Positions 1 to 12,602 of a stretch of DNA of 64,000 bases are shown here, one piece after another (the first letter of the stretch is position 1; every line of letters starts with the position of its first letter). The notes under the pieces were generated by a model that worked only from the letters and a program-made list of their open reading frames with translations, was not told the origin of the DNA and searched no databases. Source of the stretch: Ramazzottius varieornatus (Eukaryota > Tardigrada > Eutardigrada > Parachela > Ramazzottiidae); contig BDGG01000001.1 of assembly GCA_001949185.1 (NCBI GenBank), positions 62,001 to 126,000 of the forward strand. Reading direction: 5' to 3'. Both the position numbers and the translations under genes were made by a program.

Positions 1-2
1 TG

Positions 3-176
3 TACTTCTTGACCACTGGTATGCTCCTCCTGCCCGGTATCTGCGCTAACAAGCAGCGTTTGACCAAGATGCGCGTCGAAGTGGAGAACGCACTGGCTCA
101 CTCGGCCAAAGGGCGTGTTCCGGCTGGCAAACAGCAAGATGCCAAGCGTGAACCTCCGCCACCTCCGGTGTTTTAA
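3..176 (+). CDS. C-terminal end of an unidentified membrane protein (5' part outside window)
   Basis: An open frame enters from the left edge and stops with TAA at 174-176, giving 57 residues. It begins with a hydrophobic stretch (FLTTGMLLLPGIC), then a basic segment and a tail ending in five prolines (PPPPPVF). This looks like a last transmembrane helix followed by a short tail, probably cytosolic. I do not recognise the family; a TMEM230/TMEM134-type protein was considered but the resemblance is only to the hydrophobic-PG pattern. The gene is convergent with enolase, and an AATAAA lies 119 bp after the stop. Only the last exon is visible, so the reading frame rests on codon composition and on the absence of stops. 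Confidence 0.45.
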   Translation, partial: YFLTTGMLLLPGICANKQRLTKMRVEVENALAHSAKGRVPAGKQQDAKREPPPPPVF

Positions 177-294
177 AAATAAGCATATGCTTGTGAGAAA
201 AAGCAGTTCGGTTTTGTGTTTTGAACAGATATCATTTTGGAAAGATATAATGTTGCTGTAATCGTCTGATTGCCTTCCGAAGCCTGAATGTCGG

Positions 295-300
295 AATAAA
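295..300 (+). promoter_or_regulatory. Polyadenylation signal AATAAA for the upstream membrane-protein gene
   Basis: A canonical AATAAA lies 119 bp after the stop at 176 on the same strand. The 177-493 interval is otherwise the shared 3' flank of two convergent genes; I see no other gene in it. Confidence 0.5.
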
Positions 301-493
301 GCGGAAGACTACTCTTAAGGAAATTTACCTGGGCTCAGGGAAGAATAGTCGTGGCCGACGCAGGTTATAGTTGCAATTATGTTTACTCAGTTCGACTATA
401 CAGAGTCGTCCATCATATGCGGAATGTTCAACTTGCAATTCATAAGAAGTCAGAAGTTTAAAGGTATCACAGAAAAGAAGTTATGGGAAGTAT

Positions 494-2927
<2,434 letters not shown>

Positions 2928-3193
2928 TGTGCAAGCGGGGGACTATCTGTCTCTAGATTTGAGAACGGCGAAATCTGATAGGAGAGGTAAATATTGCTGG
3001 GAACCACGAAGGAGATTGTAAAATACGACGAGTGACCAGGGAATAAAAAGGCAACTGACAGCAGCTTGACTCTATGACAACAGCCTTGAGCCTTCCTTCC
3101 AGTGCTCAATTCCCATCCCTACAATTTCTTCATAGTACTGTACGACCTTGGAGTCATTTTGAACCTGGAACAGGACAACAAGGAAGAATATGT

Positions 3194-5988
3194 TTAAGCT
3201 GAAGCTATTGTCATTTTACTAGTACTAGTAAGACCAAATACGGCCGGGGAGCCATTGTCTCGGTTATCACTACGCATTGTCAGCATTTTCACTCGTTCCA
3301 ACACATCACCATTCCCTCTTCCAGCATACTCTATTCTATCAGGGAGCTTCTCAGTATTTTCTTCGAGTTTAAAGTAGGTTATATTTTGAGGGAATATCTC
3401 ATCCATCTTGGGCTGGTGGAAGCCGAAAGCGTCTAGCGAACTTCGGTGCTTCTTCTTAAACTGTAAACGTGCCATCTTCCATACTTCTTCGTGCTTCTAG
3501 AAAAACAAGACCGTCCACATTAGTCTGAAGGTGAAATTAAGGCATTATAGAAACTGGTGAGCCAACTTTGCCAGTTTGTTTGGCCAGGTGGCGCACGCTT
3601 TTGGCCGGAGGCTGCGCCACTGGAAACAGCAATTTTGTCGAGATTGTTTCATGAAGTGGCGCACGCTTCCGGCCAATAATACACTAAACGTGCGCCACGT
3701 GGATAAACGACCTTGCCTAGTTTGCTAGATTGTTCCAAGTGGCGCAGAACTAGTTTATTATTTGCTGGAAGCAAACGTCACTTGGAACATCAAGTTTATC
3801 CAACTTTGTTTGCCGAGCGTCCAAATACTTTCTTTAGGACTCATTTACCTGTTTGAGCGCGGCGCCGTATCGATGAAGTTCAATGATGTCGTCCCTATGA
3901 TGCTGAAGGAGCTCCTGAATGTGTCTGCCACCTTGCTTGATCACCGCTTCGTCTTGCGAGGCCACAGCTTGAAGGCTATGGAAGCAAATTTCGTAGATGG
4001 TGGCTTCCTCGGCCATCAGGTCGTAGGCTTTGCTATGCATCAAGGAGGATAGGGAAGCTTTCTGGGAAATATTGAACGTCGTCTCGAAGTAACCCTTGTC
4101 CAGATGATCCATTTCCTCCTGGTACTACAATGCGGGAAAAACAGACCTTCCTTTTCGTCAGCCAAAAGAAACCCCCTCTCGGTCAGACAGCCAGGCTACA
4201 ATGACGTCACTGCGGACTGGACTGGACTGTACTGGACAAGAGCTGTCAAATGCATTTTAGCGACTTGATCATCTTTGGCACTTTTCTACCAAAGTTCCAA
4301 CGAGAAATAGGCAGCGCGGCGCGGGCCAAGTCGCCATGACCGCGAAAGGCGTTTGTGGGTGATGAGGGTATAGTGGAGGTTGGCCTACCTTCTGGACTTT
4401 GGTCATGGCGATTTCCTTGATCCACTGCAACCTCTTGACATCGTCCAGCAACCTCTTGCGAAGGATGTGCTTCTTTGCATATTGTTCCCTCAGCGCTGTC
4501 GCTCCTTCCAAGGTTTGCCTACACTTGCCAATCTCCCTCTCAATGGCCTCCATCGGTCCTGTGAACTTGTTGAGCTCTTCCAACGACTGGAAAATACAGC
4601 GCTCCAAGCGATCCAACTTGCCTCTTCTTAGATCAACCTGCTTCTTCAAGTCAGAAATCATATCAGCGTTACAGGACACAATGTCCTGATAGTAATTGCG
4701 TAGATTGTTCAAACTCTTGGACTGGACATCCAGCATCTGCCCCATCTGTTGGCTCTTCATCTTGTCCTGCTTTTTCATGTAGGCGCGAAACTCATCTTCG
4801 ATGTCCTGTCGACTTTGGTCCACGTAGCCGATGCACGTGTTGGCCATCGTTTCTTGCAGGACCAGAAAGTCCTCTTTATCCCTCTGCATATCACGAAGGC
4901 GGCTCAGTTTCACGTCGCGAATCAACTGGTCCAGGACAATGCGCTCATTGATGTCATCCTGCTTAACTCCCATCACTCCTTCGTAAGCTTCTTTTTCCAG
5001 CTTCCACTCTTCTTTCAGTGTCGGCAGGAAGTTTTCCAGGAAGGCTGTTTTGGCTGAGACAGATTCAGTGAAGCTTTCCGACATGAGATGCTTTAGCTTT
5101 TGCCTACTAACCTTGAAGAAAACACTTGGAGAACAGCAATACGGGAGTGCAAAACAGCCGGAGATTAAACTATGGTATTACCACTAAGAAGTTCCTGCAG
5201 TAGTTGTTGGCGGCACTGAGATCGCCCTGAGCTACTCGTGATTGACGGGTCGATTGTTGAATCTTTTGTTTGGTGATTTCCAGCTGGGTGAAGAGTATTT
5301 TTTTCTCCTCTGCCACGATCCCAGACACCTCTTTTTCTTTCTTGACGTGCTGTTGCAACCGCTCCAAAATATTCTGGCGCTAGAAGCGAAAACAGGTGAT
5401 CCCGAAAGGCCATTGGGACCAAGGCAAACAAACTGGTCGAGATCGTCTCCCCCAAGTGGCGCACGCTGCCGGCTAGTAACAGGGGTAACGTGCGCCACTC
5501 GGACAAACTATCTTGTTCGGTTCGTTGACGAACTCGCTCAACGTAACCAGGCCTAATTATAAAACGCACTTATTTTCAAGCGTTTTGAACTTATTGAACT
5601 TGCGGGTTGCGGATAATTGGGCTACCTGTTTCTGGTTTAGGTCCGCGAGGCGGAAGCCATTGTACACAGCTGTGTCACATTCTTCATCGTCGTCTTGGCT
5701 GATAACTGCTGTCTTTTTCGGGTGGTATACCTCATTGTAGACAGAGAGCAAAAAGCCATCAATGTCGTCTTTGGTGGCAGCCTTCGTCTGACAGTTAAGG
5801 TCATCTGCAAACCTTGTAAGAGGTACCCTCTTGGGGAAATTTGCTTGGAGGTTTCCTTTGGCTTTGCGGTTCTGTACTGCATCGGCGAAGGGTTGCAAGA
5901 TCTCCCCTCGAGTTGGTAACTTTTGTTTCGATGCAGACGAGTGTTTCTCCACTTTGTGCGCCATCCCCCTTGCCGAGTTGAGTATCAT
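3194..5988 (-). CDS. DRC4: Dynein regulatory complex subunit 4 (DRC4/GAS8-like), 5 exons
   Basis: Coiled-coil subunit of the nexin-dynein regulatory complex linking axonemal doublets in motile cilia. Exons: 5988 to about 5560, 5182-5379, 4389-5111, 3849-4124, 3194-3496, giving roughly 640 residues (human GAS8 is 478). The match to GAS8 is local but clear: RQKLKHLMSE (GAS8 YKQKVKHLLYE), LRNYYQDIVSCNADMISDLK (GAS8 [20 protein letters not shown]), LDRLER, a conserved RLQW, and TKVQKYQEEMDHL. Exons 2-4 are strongly heptad-like. The roughly 140-residue N-terminal exon has no GAS8 counterpart that I recognise and may be lineage-specific. The first donor is unresolved: GTGCGT breaks phase with exon 2, while GTTTTA three bases later fits. 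ATG 5988 is the first start; ATG 5964 is an alternative. Introns 1 and 4 carry hairpin repeats. An X-box-like site lies 36 bp upstream of the start. Confidence 0.85.
3584..3785. repeat. Three GTGGCGCACG-type hairpins in DRC4 intron 4
   Basis: Units at 3584-3623, about 3653-3703 and 3735-3785 are joined by linkers of 29 and 31 bp containing GAGATTGTTTC or TAGATTGTTC. Arms are CAAGTGGCGCACG-like and loops carry CTTCCGGCCAATAAT. They fill most of the 352-bp intron (3497-3848). Confidence 0.85.
5453..5501. repeat. Single GTGGCGCACG-type hairpin in DRC4 intron 1
   Basis: CAAGTGGCGCACGCTGCCGG pairs with the distal CGTGCGCCACTCG. It is flanked by AAACTGGTCGAGAT on one side and ACAAACTATCTTGTT on the other, which resemble the linkers between hairpins elsewhere. 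Confidence 0.8.
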
Positions 5989-6023
5989 AGATCATCAAAC
6001 GTTGTGCTGCAAATAATGAAACA

Positions 6024-6037
6024 GTTGCTTTAGCGAC
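6024..6037 (-). promoter_or_regulatory. RFX X-box-like site upstream of DRC4
   Basis: On the minus strand the site reads GTCGCTAAAGCAAC. It fits the X-box consensus GTYNCC-AT-RGNAAC with a perfect right half and a left half differing at one position; the spacer is AA. It lies 36 bp upstream of the DRC4 start codon. X-boxes bound by RFX factors are the known driver of ciliary genes in animals; use here is inferred from position and sequence only. Confidence 0.45.
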
Positions 6038-6569
6038 AGAAGGGGATGGTCGTCGTACAGTCAGACTTTACACGCTCATGCCTGTTGTGAGGTATGTTAC
6101 CGTCCTACGTATACCTCGATGGCCATTTAGCTTCCTTGTTGAAAAGATAATAATGTGGTACTAACTTAGTCAACATCTTCAGAGAAAACTTCTTCATAGC
6201 AATATTGAAGCTTGGACGGTAATACTGACTGATCATGATTTTGCGTTCGTACCCTATCTTCGTGTCGCTGCTTGTGGTCCGACCAGGTATATTTTTCCCC
6301 ATAGACACTTTACAAAGTTTGTACGACGGAGAGGACATATTTCTGTCGTACGTTGTGGACGTAATTCTGACGGTTTATAACTCCGAACCCACTGCACCAG
6401 CTCACTATGTTATTCAGGAATAAGGAAGCCAAGAAAACCATAAGAAGCATAACTAATATATGATTGTTAAACTATACGATAATCGGTTATCGGGGTAGTG
6501 CTTTACTCGACTGACACCGTTTGAGTTCAAACATTGGGCGCGTAGCCAACTGATGTTGCTCATTGATAG
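6038..6569. other. Interval without a recognisable gene
   Basis: Between the DRC4 5' end and a plus-strand Ly6-like exon. The frame at 6235-6423 (62 codons) has no recognisable features. I looked for the N-half Ly6 exon (CYQC) that should precede the exon at 6570 and did not find it. Confidence 0.4.
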
Positions 6570-6919
6570 AAACAAAATCGAAAAAGTGTCAAAGTTTCGA
6601 CGAGGTGAAAACTCACATGTCTTCATCTGCTATGACGATTCAAGATGGCAAGTGTCAAACGGCCGCCAACTCTACCGAACATGGAAAGGAGGTGTTCGCC
6701 GACGAGAGCGCTTTTGGACTTTCAATGAATCTCCAGATCATAGATTGGGGCGGCAACTATAACACAAAAGTCTTGAAAGACTTTTATATTTGCAACTGCA
6801 ACACATATCTCTGCAACAAAGCAATGAGACCAAATTCAGCCAGTGCGCACACCTTACCACTGGCTTTCGTCTGGGCGTCCGCGCTATACCTTGCAGTACT
6901 ACAATCAAGTGGTGGATAG
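6570..6919 (+). CDS. Ly6-like protein, C-half exon with GPI-type tail (partial gene)
   Basis: This last exon starts after an AG acceptor at 6568-6569 with two bases before the first full codon, the same phase as all other C-half exons of this family in the window. Recognisable elements are KKCQSFDEV, DGKCQT, and DFYICNCNTYLCNKAM, the CxCxxxLCN ending typical of invertebrate Ly6/uPAR three-finger proteins. The C-terminus is small/polar then hydrophobic (LPLAFVWASALYLAVL), consistent with a GPI-anchor signal, so the product is probably an extracellular, membrane-anchored small protein. The exon with the signal peptide and CYQC half-domain was not found upstream. Paralog of the exon at 18705-19096. 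An AATAAA follows at 7010. Confidence 0.6.
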
Positions 6920-7009
6920 CTGTCAGAACTGCCTGCTCTGTACTATTGATAACCAGTGTATTCTACGGGATGAATTGATATGTAATATCGAAATGTAAAG
7001 AAGGGTCAA

Positions 7010-7015
7010 AATAAA
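7010..7015 (+). promoter_or_regulatory. Polyadenylation signal AATAAA
   Basis: Lies 91 bp after the TAG stop (6917-6919) of the Ly6-like exon, on the same strand and at typical spacing. Confidence 0.5.
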
Positions 7016-7120
7016 GGAGCTTACAGTACTCACCGGCGCCATAGTCCAGTGTATAATATAGGCGGACTTTGTGCAGCATTTTGGAATCGCAGAAATTGCG
7101 GTTGCATGTACATCATGTCC

Positions 7121-7242
7121 GTACACGCAAGACGATGAATTATAGTACAGTAAAAATTATGGGACAGGCGGAAAGGACAGTAAGATTCGACCGTAGAAAA
7201 GTGTCCTAAGATGTATTACTTTAAATCGGTCGCGTACGTACG
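7121..7242. repeat. Left part of a GTACACGCA-family inverted-repeat element
   Basis: Starts GTACACGCAAGACGATGAAT and is collinear with the full copy at 32500-32697 for about 120 bp (through GCGTACGTACG), then stops. It is truncated relative to that copy, with no right terminal repeat. Confidence 0.7.
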
Positions 7243-7254
7243 GGCTCTAGAGCT

Positions 7255-7412
7255 CTGCAGCAGCACGCAACATCCGTTCTGCAACTGCTCTGCATCCAGT
7301 TCTTAAAAACTGCAACTGCACTGCACTGCATTTATTCTGACCGAGGGAAACTGCAACTGCACTGCATCCATGAACGTCTAGCTGCATTTTATTGCATCGA
7401 TACTGCATAAAG
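7255..7412. repeat. CTGCA-rich subterminal repeats flanking the hAT transposase gene
   Basis: More than ten CTGCA/CTGCAT/CTGCAACTGCACTGCA motifs occur in about 160 bp, directly 3' of the hAT-type open frame ending at 7450. Clustered short subterminal repeats are characteristic of hAT element ends, where they bind transposase. The pairing with this hAT gene is inferred from adjacency. Confidence 0.6.
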
Positions 7413-7449
7413 TATTACCGATAACTATTTATTCTACTGCGAGATAGTT

Positions 7450-8436
7450 TCACCGAATAACCATCAGATCACTCAGAGTTTTAGGCAGCATACTAGTTCG
7501 CTTACTGTTGAGAGCATTACCGGTATGGCTAAAAAGTCGTTCAGAAGGGTTACTAGAAGCAGGCACAGAAAGTATGCGCTTAGCGTATAAGGACAAACAA
7601 GGAAGCTCCTTCTCGTTCTGCTGCCAAAACGCGAGCAAATCTTGGGTCGCTGGAGGATTCCGCATTCGATTGTACTTTTCGACTTCGCTTTGGGCACCTG
7701 GTTCGTTCGACGAGAACATACACAGATTCGAAAAGTCGAAGATGCTCTTGGGTTTCGGAGCTCCAATATCGGCACTCGGCATCAGAGCTCTCTCATCGTG
7801 TGGTACCTCAATTTGCTGCACGTGCTTCATCACAGTTGCAATAACTTTCACACAATCTGATTCGGGCAAGAAACTCATATGTTTCATCGAAGGATTCAGA
7901 AACACTGCCACCTTATGTATGTCATCTGGTTGAAGCTTTGCTTTGAAAACATTCAAAGCGTGGACTTGGAGAGCTCGCGAAATGGTACGCCATAGAATTA
8001 AAATTACCGAGGTAGGAAGTTTTGGTGTATTCCTCTTCCCAAAAAATCCAAAGTCATCCCACCTCCTTGCACTGTCAAAATCGGCTTCGTTCCAGCTAGC
8101 AACTTCTGACGCAGTCTTTCCGCTTCCTCGCCTACGTATCTGCTGATAGTAGTCGGATCGGGCAATAGTTCTCCAGCTGTAGATTTGGGAATGGAGTTGG
8201 GAATGCTTCGCCGCTTCGGGAATGGAGTTGGGCAACGTACCGACAGCAAAGCCAATGATAAGGGGTTGATTGTTTGCCTTGCCACAAGCGCTGATGTGAC
8301 GCTTGTACACCAAGGTACTCGATGTTCGCGAATGCTTGAAGATCTGGCGGCATCGTAGGCAGATGATGTAGCCCAAAGGGCATCCCGAGGCTTTATCCTG
8401 CAGCTCCCCTAAAGTAGCTCCAGAACTTGGCTCCAT
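7450..8436 (-). pseudogene. Internally deleted hAT-family transposase (zinc-finger start plus dimerisation C-terminus)
   Basis: A 328-codon open frame joins two ends of a hAT transposase. Near the N-terminus a BED-type finger-like pattern is visible (CLRCRQIFKHSRTSSTL followed by His/Cys). The C-terminus matches the hAT dimerisation region: DLLAFWQQNEKELPCLSLYA, then ILSVPASSNPSERLFSHTGN and KRTSMLPKTLSDLMVIR. A complete hAT transposase is usually 600-700 residues with an RNase-H-like core; that core is missing here, so the product would not be catalytically competent. The remaining frame is open from ATG to stop, which may reflect a young deletion derivative or a protein retained as a DNA-binding factor. 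CTGCA repeats follow the stop. Confidence 0.75.
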
Positions 8437-8776
8437 TCATTCTTTTAGACGGACCAGCATCAGCAGCAACAAAACGCTTTTCCTTCACAGCTCTTTCTAC
8501 ATCTTTGATGGACATTTTACTGCAAAGTTTTGTATTAGAGCTCTGATTCTTTCGCATGCTTCAATATATAGTCTTACATAGGGGATTGGCAGTGTTACCT
8601 TGCTTCCAACTGGACAGCAGTCTGTCGAACACGATCCGGGTTGTCATTATGAGTTTCCGATTCTCACCATCAGCGAGCGACCCTCTCTCAGCTTCGTCTC
8701 TCTCGAGATCCTGCTCCATACCTTCAGCACTCATCCTCACTGCTCTTATCAAAGTAGGAGCTCTAATATACGGAAA

Positions 8777-8803
8777 CTATAGCATATAGCATATAGCATA
8801 TAG
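8777..8803. repeat. Short tandem repeat (CATATAG)n
   Basis: Three exact CATATAG units preceded by CTATAG. Confidence 0.8.
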
Positions 8804-9312
8804 GTCTTTTTCTTAGCCTCGGGTTTGATTGGCTGTTCACAACGTGACGTTTCAGCATGCTTGTACCGGAGTCGGGTAACGTAAAAGAGCTGGGCACAAA
8901 CCTGTTGCAGATTTGCGTGAAAATGTCGTGGTAAAAGGGCAAATTTCAACTCGCGAGCTAAACAGTGTTGTTCCGATACGAATTTTGCAGTTCGAATTAC
9001 AATTACGATTGATCGAAATCCTTCGCGTAGCCGTGATTCGAATCGCCAGTAGTTCGTCGTTACTGAACTGACGATTACGATTAATCGAAATCCAGCTTTC
9101 GTCAGCAATTCAAATTATTTGAGTTATGCGGACGACATTTTGTAATTTGATGAATCAAGTCGTGGAAGCTTTCGTCGTCAACTCCATTCAGCGTCATGGG
9201 TGTCGACCGCAGAACATAGAGAGAAATTTTCTGGAGTGTACTGTCGTGCCTGCAAACTGATCAGAAATCACATTTTGCAAATTGGAGTGGCCGAATCAGT
9301 CGATCAATCAAT

Positions 9313-9646
9313 TTACCTTGGATGGTTTCTATCGTACGGCTTTCTCGATTGAGCCATCTCTTCGAGCGTCACTTGTTTGAAGGAAACGCCCACAACGGAA
9401 TCCTTCTCCTTTTCAGCTTTCTGTTTTGCTGTCTGTTCGTGGTATTCCTTGTAGGCTGCTGGATGGTTCGTTAGATGAACTCCTTAGACTTCTTTAGATT
9501 TAGAACTCAAATGTTCGGAGCTCCAAAAGAATGCTCAGCTCACTGGCAGCAGATGGTGACGGTGAAGGAACGCAGTTCTCGGAGGATGTGGTCAAGTCCA
9601 CGACGGATTTTATGGGAGACGTGCTCGCGGAAGGCTTCTTACCCAT
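9313..9646 (-). pseudogene. N-terminal fragments of a second hAT/ZBED-type transposase
   Basis: Two minus-strand segments. The first (9646-9500) starts MGKKPSASTSPIKSVVDLTT and is Ser/Pro rich. The second (9472-9313) reads HPAAYKEYHEQTAKQKAEKE and then FKQVTLEEMAQSRKPYDRNH, the region that follows the BED finger in hAT transposases (HP..Y, charged helix, TLEE, KPYDRN). The finger itself is missing between them and the frame is broken, so this is a relic. It may belong to the same original element as the transposase end at 7450-8436. A LINE 3' end abuts it near 9692. Confidence 0.6.
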
Positions 9647-9691
9647 CTTCTGCGTGTCGGCCTTACGGTTTCCTTTGTTTTATAAGATACA

Positions 9692-12602
9692 TGCTTTACT
9701 CGTGTATGATCGCCAGCAGAATAGCTCAGCCTTGGACACAAGGTGAAAAGACGGCAAGAGAGCCAAAGAAAAAGTTTCAGATCTAAAACATAGCAACTAC
9801 TTTAAACAATCATCGATGTTCTTTTCGCACCAAGAGAAGCTCCGCAGATCGAGACGATCTAGAAGGACTTGGAGGCAGGAAGACTTTTGCAGCTTGCAGA
9901 GGAGGGACAGAAATGTTAATCATTGACCATTGCAGATGCAACGTAGGCAAAGCTATCAGAGGCTACTTTCAAAAGCTCTAGTTCTTTGATTCTTGATGTC
10001 GGAACTACCCGGACTCTTTCTTGCGAAGCTTTTGCTGCATTCTGGCTCCTTGTCGTTGCCCGAGCAGGATGCTGTGTCCTGTCAGCAGCTGTTAGCAGGA
10101 GATGTCAATCAGGAAACCCATTCGTCCAGATCTTGAATGCATTCACCATCACGGCCTTCGCTCTCCTCTCCCACAGGTACTTCCACTGAACATCCGTCAA
10201 ATTTTGACGATACTGGCTGAAGTCGCTGTCGTGTTGGCCTCTTAGGAGCTTGCTCGGGCGGATGCTCTTAAGGAAATCTTTTTGTACTTGCTCCAGTTGC
10301 TTTTGGTGCTTGTGGCTTGAGGAGTTCCACACCGAGCAGGCGTATTCAGCAACAGGGCGAACGAGGCTCTTGTAGAGCATTTGTCTGGCTGCACCGAACT
10401 GCTTCGGGAAGTACGAGCGAATGGGGTGGAGGCGTTTTCGGCACTTTGCAGTCACTGAATCCACCTGTGCAGTCCAGTTGAGCTTTCTGTCCAGAACGAT
10501 GCCCAAACACGAGCAAAGCCCAAACACCAGCAAACTTGAGAAAAGCGTTTGTCAAGAGCCATGAGCCTGCCGCTTTCTTACCAGGGAGTTTCCACAGTAC
10601 ATCCCGTATTTCCGGTCCAGTCACTGCCAGCATTGGCAGGCAGTTTTTGCATCTTGTAGCAGTAGAGGGGACTTGATTGTTGATCGGTTGGCAATGTTCC
10701 CCACACTGGCCGTAAAATACGTTGGCTATCTATTCCGCTTTATCCTTTGGGTGGACCAGGTATTTGTGGTCGGTGCCGGGTACAGGAATCGGAGAAATGC
10801 TTCCGGTCTTGGTGGACCGCTTCACGTGCTCCACAGTGCATCTGGACGTCTTCTTGACAGTGGCGATGTTTCGTAGTTGCTTCGTCTTTGTTGCCTTGAG
10901 GATCCTCTTCGATTCTCTTGCGCGATCCACCCAAGAGTTGAAGTCTCTTGGATCCATAGTCTTGGTCCATTTTCGGAAAACCGCGTCACGTCTCTTGAGA
11001 CTGTCGATAGTCCGTGGGGAGAGTGATGGTTGGGTAAGACTTCTCGATCCAACTTTCTTCAACCTAAAATGTTTCTGCGCAATTTCCACTAGTTTAGCTT
11101 CGAAGGTACCGACAGCCACATCTGAGTTACACTGTGCATCAAAGAACGACTTCCAGTCCAAGCCAGCCACTTCTTTACGGAATTCTTGCTGACTTCCGGT
11201 CTCGAGCACCCATATTGGTTTCGGAGGCGTTGGGAAATTCACTGTCCACACTTTCACCAGACAATGCAGTCCGCCGTGGTCGTTGGAAAACGTCAGCTTA
11301 GGGAGAATATTGACTTGGCGGACAAGGCTCAGCTGGGTGACGAAAAGGATATGAGAGGACGACTCTTTTCGTACTCTGGTGACTTCCCGGACTCTTTGGA
11401 ACAGCCCGAATTCTTTAATGACGGAAAGTAGCTCCCTTCTACGAGGTTTCTTTGCTGACATGTCCTCCCAGCCGATGTCTGGACAGTTGAAATCGCCCAG
11501 CAGGATCAGGTTTCTTCTGAGGTAGGGTGGTATTTTTTGGTGAGAGGTACGTAGCTTTGCGAACGTATCCTGGAGTGTACAATACACCGACCACTGCGAT
11601 CATCTTTCATCCCACTACCTTCAGCCACAGCAACTCGAGACCTTCTACTTCATACTCGTCAACCCTCAACATGTGAAGCTCCTCCCTGGCAATGACAGCG
11701 ACGGTACCGCCGGCGCGATCTTTCCTGTAGACGCTGTATTTCTGCAAATCAGCAATCAACCCATCTGTCACTGTATCGTCCGCCATTGTCTCGACGAAGG
11801 CTCCGATGTCGACGCTGCCTTTCTCCGTCCACGCTTTGACTTCTTCCGTCTTCGACTTTATCCCGTCAAGATTCGCGTATCGGAGAGTCAGCTGTTTCCC
11901 AAGGTTCCCATCGGTTGTCTCACGAACGTTGGTCATTTTGTAAGCAGGGACAACAGGGGCAGCCACAGGCTCCACAGGGCAACAAATCAAATGAAGAATC
12001 GGTTGATTGGAGTCACTTACCAAATAGTGCAACGCCGGCTAGCCCGATAGCCTTCCAGAGTCCGCCACACCAGGTAGATCCTCAGAAATAGATGGCTTCT
12101 ACTGTTTTCTCTCCGGAAATAGATGTACTTCACTGATATCTGGTTCTCTAGAGTGTTAGCGTAGCTGTTACACAAGTCAGCATGGCGTCAGATCTTGACG
12201 TATTTACGGACAGCTTGATTGGCCGTTTTATGGGTTCATACTACAGTAAGAGACAGCTCACAGAGAAAACTGACATCACACGACAGCTGAGACAGAATGG
12301 TCAACACGATAAGCCACCAAACTCTTAACAGATAAAATTCAGAATAAGTCATTCGCTAAACAGCTGATTTCATAACTGAACCAAGCAAAATATGAACTCT
12401 CTGGATTGATTGGACTGATTGAATCCTGTGGCGTCACAGCTGTTTCAATCGTATGAGCTACCGCCTACCGACCATATCTGCAGGCTCACATTTTGAATTG
12501 AGTGACGTACATCCATTTCCGGAGAGAATACAGTACCGCCAAGGAACCTACCTGGATACTCTGGGGCCACCCAAACGGGAATCAGACAGTCCACATGGAA
12601 GG
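9692..12602 (-). mobile_element. LINE (CR1/Jockey-type) copy 1, internally deleted, carrying a nested MITE
   Basis: The minus strand encodes pieces of a non-LTR ORF2. From 12032 down comes an endonuclease start (LRYANLDGIKSKTEEVKAW, DIGAFVET), then LLGDFNCPDIGWE of the APE-type endonuclease, a linker (NSWVDRARESKRILKATKTK), the first RT residues (KKAAGSWLLTNAFLKFAG at about 10570), and then directly the RT thumb/C-terminal part (GIVLDRKLNWTAQVDS to FKIWTNGFPD). The RT palm with the YxDD motif is deleted. The 3' end at about 9692 shares its tail with copy 3 (39084). The 5' flank is interrupted by a MITE at 12102-12533. Dead copy. Confidence 0.85.
12102..12533. mobile_element. 432-bp pogo-related MITE inserted in LINE copy 1, TA target duplication
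   Basis: The ends are CTGTTTTCTCTCCGGAAAT and the inverted ATTTCCGGAGAGAATACAG, flanked by TA on both sides (12100-12101 and 12534-12535). The homologous LINE copy 3 shows the uninterrupted site at 41510-41511. Termini match those of the element at 22874-23317 and resemble the pogo-like transposon at 14768-16697. No coding capacity seen. Confidence 0.85.

Noticed and set aside
3..176. TMEM230/TMEM134 family assignment
   Set aside because: Only a hydrophobic stretch followed by PG is shared; the rest does not match.
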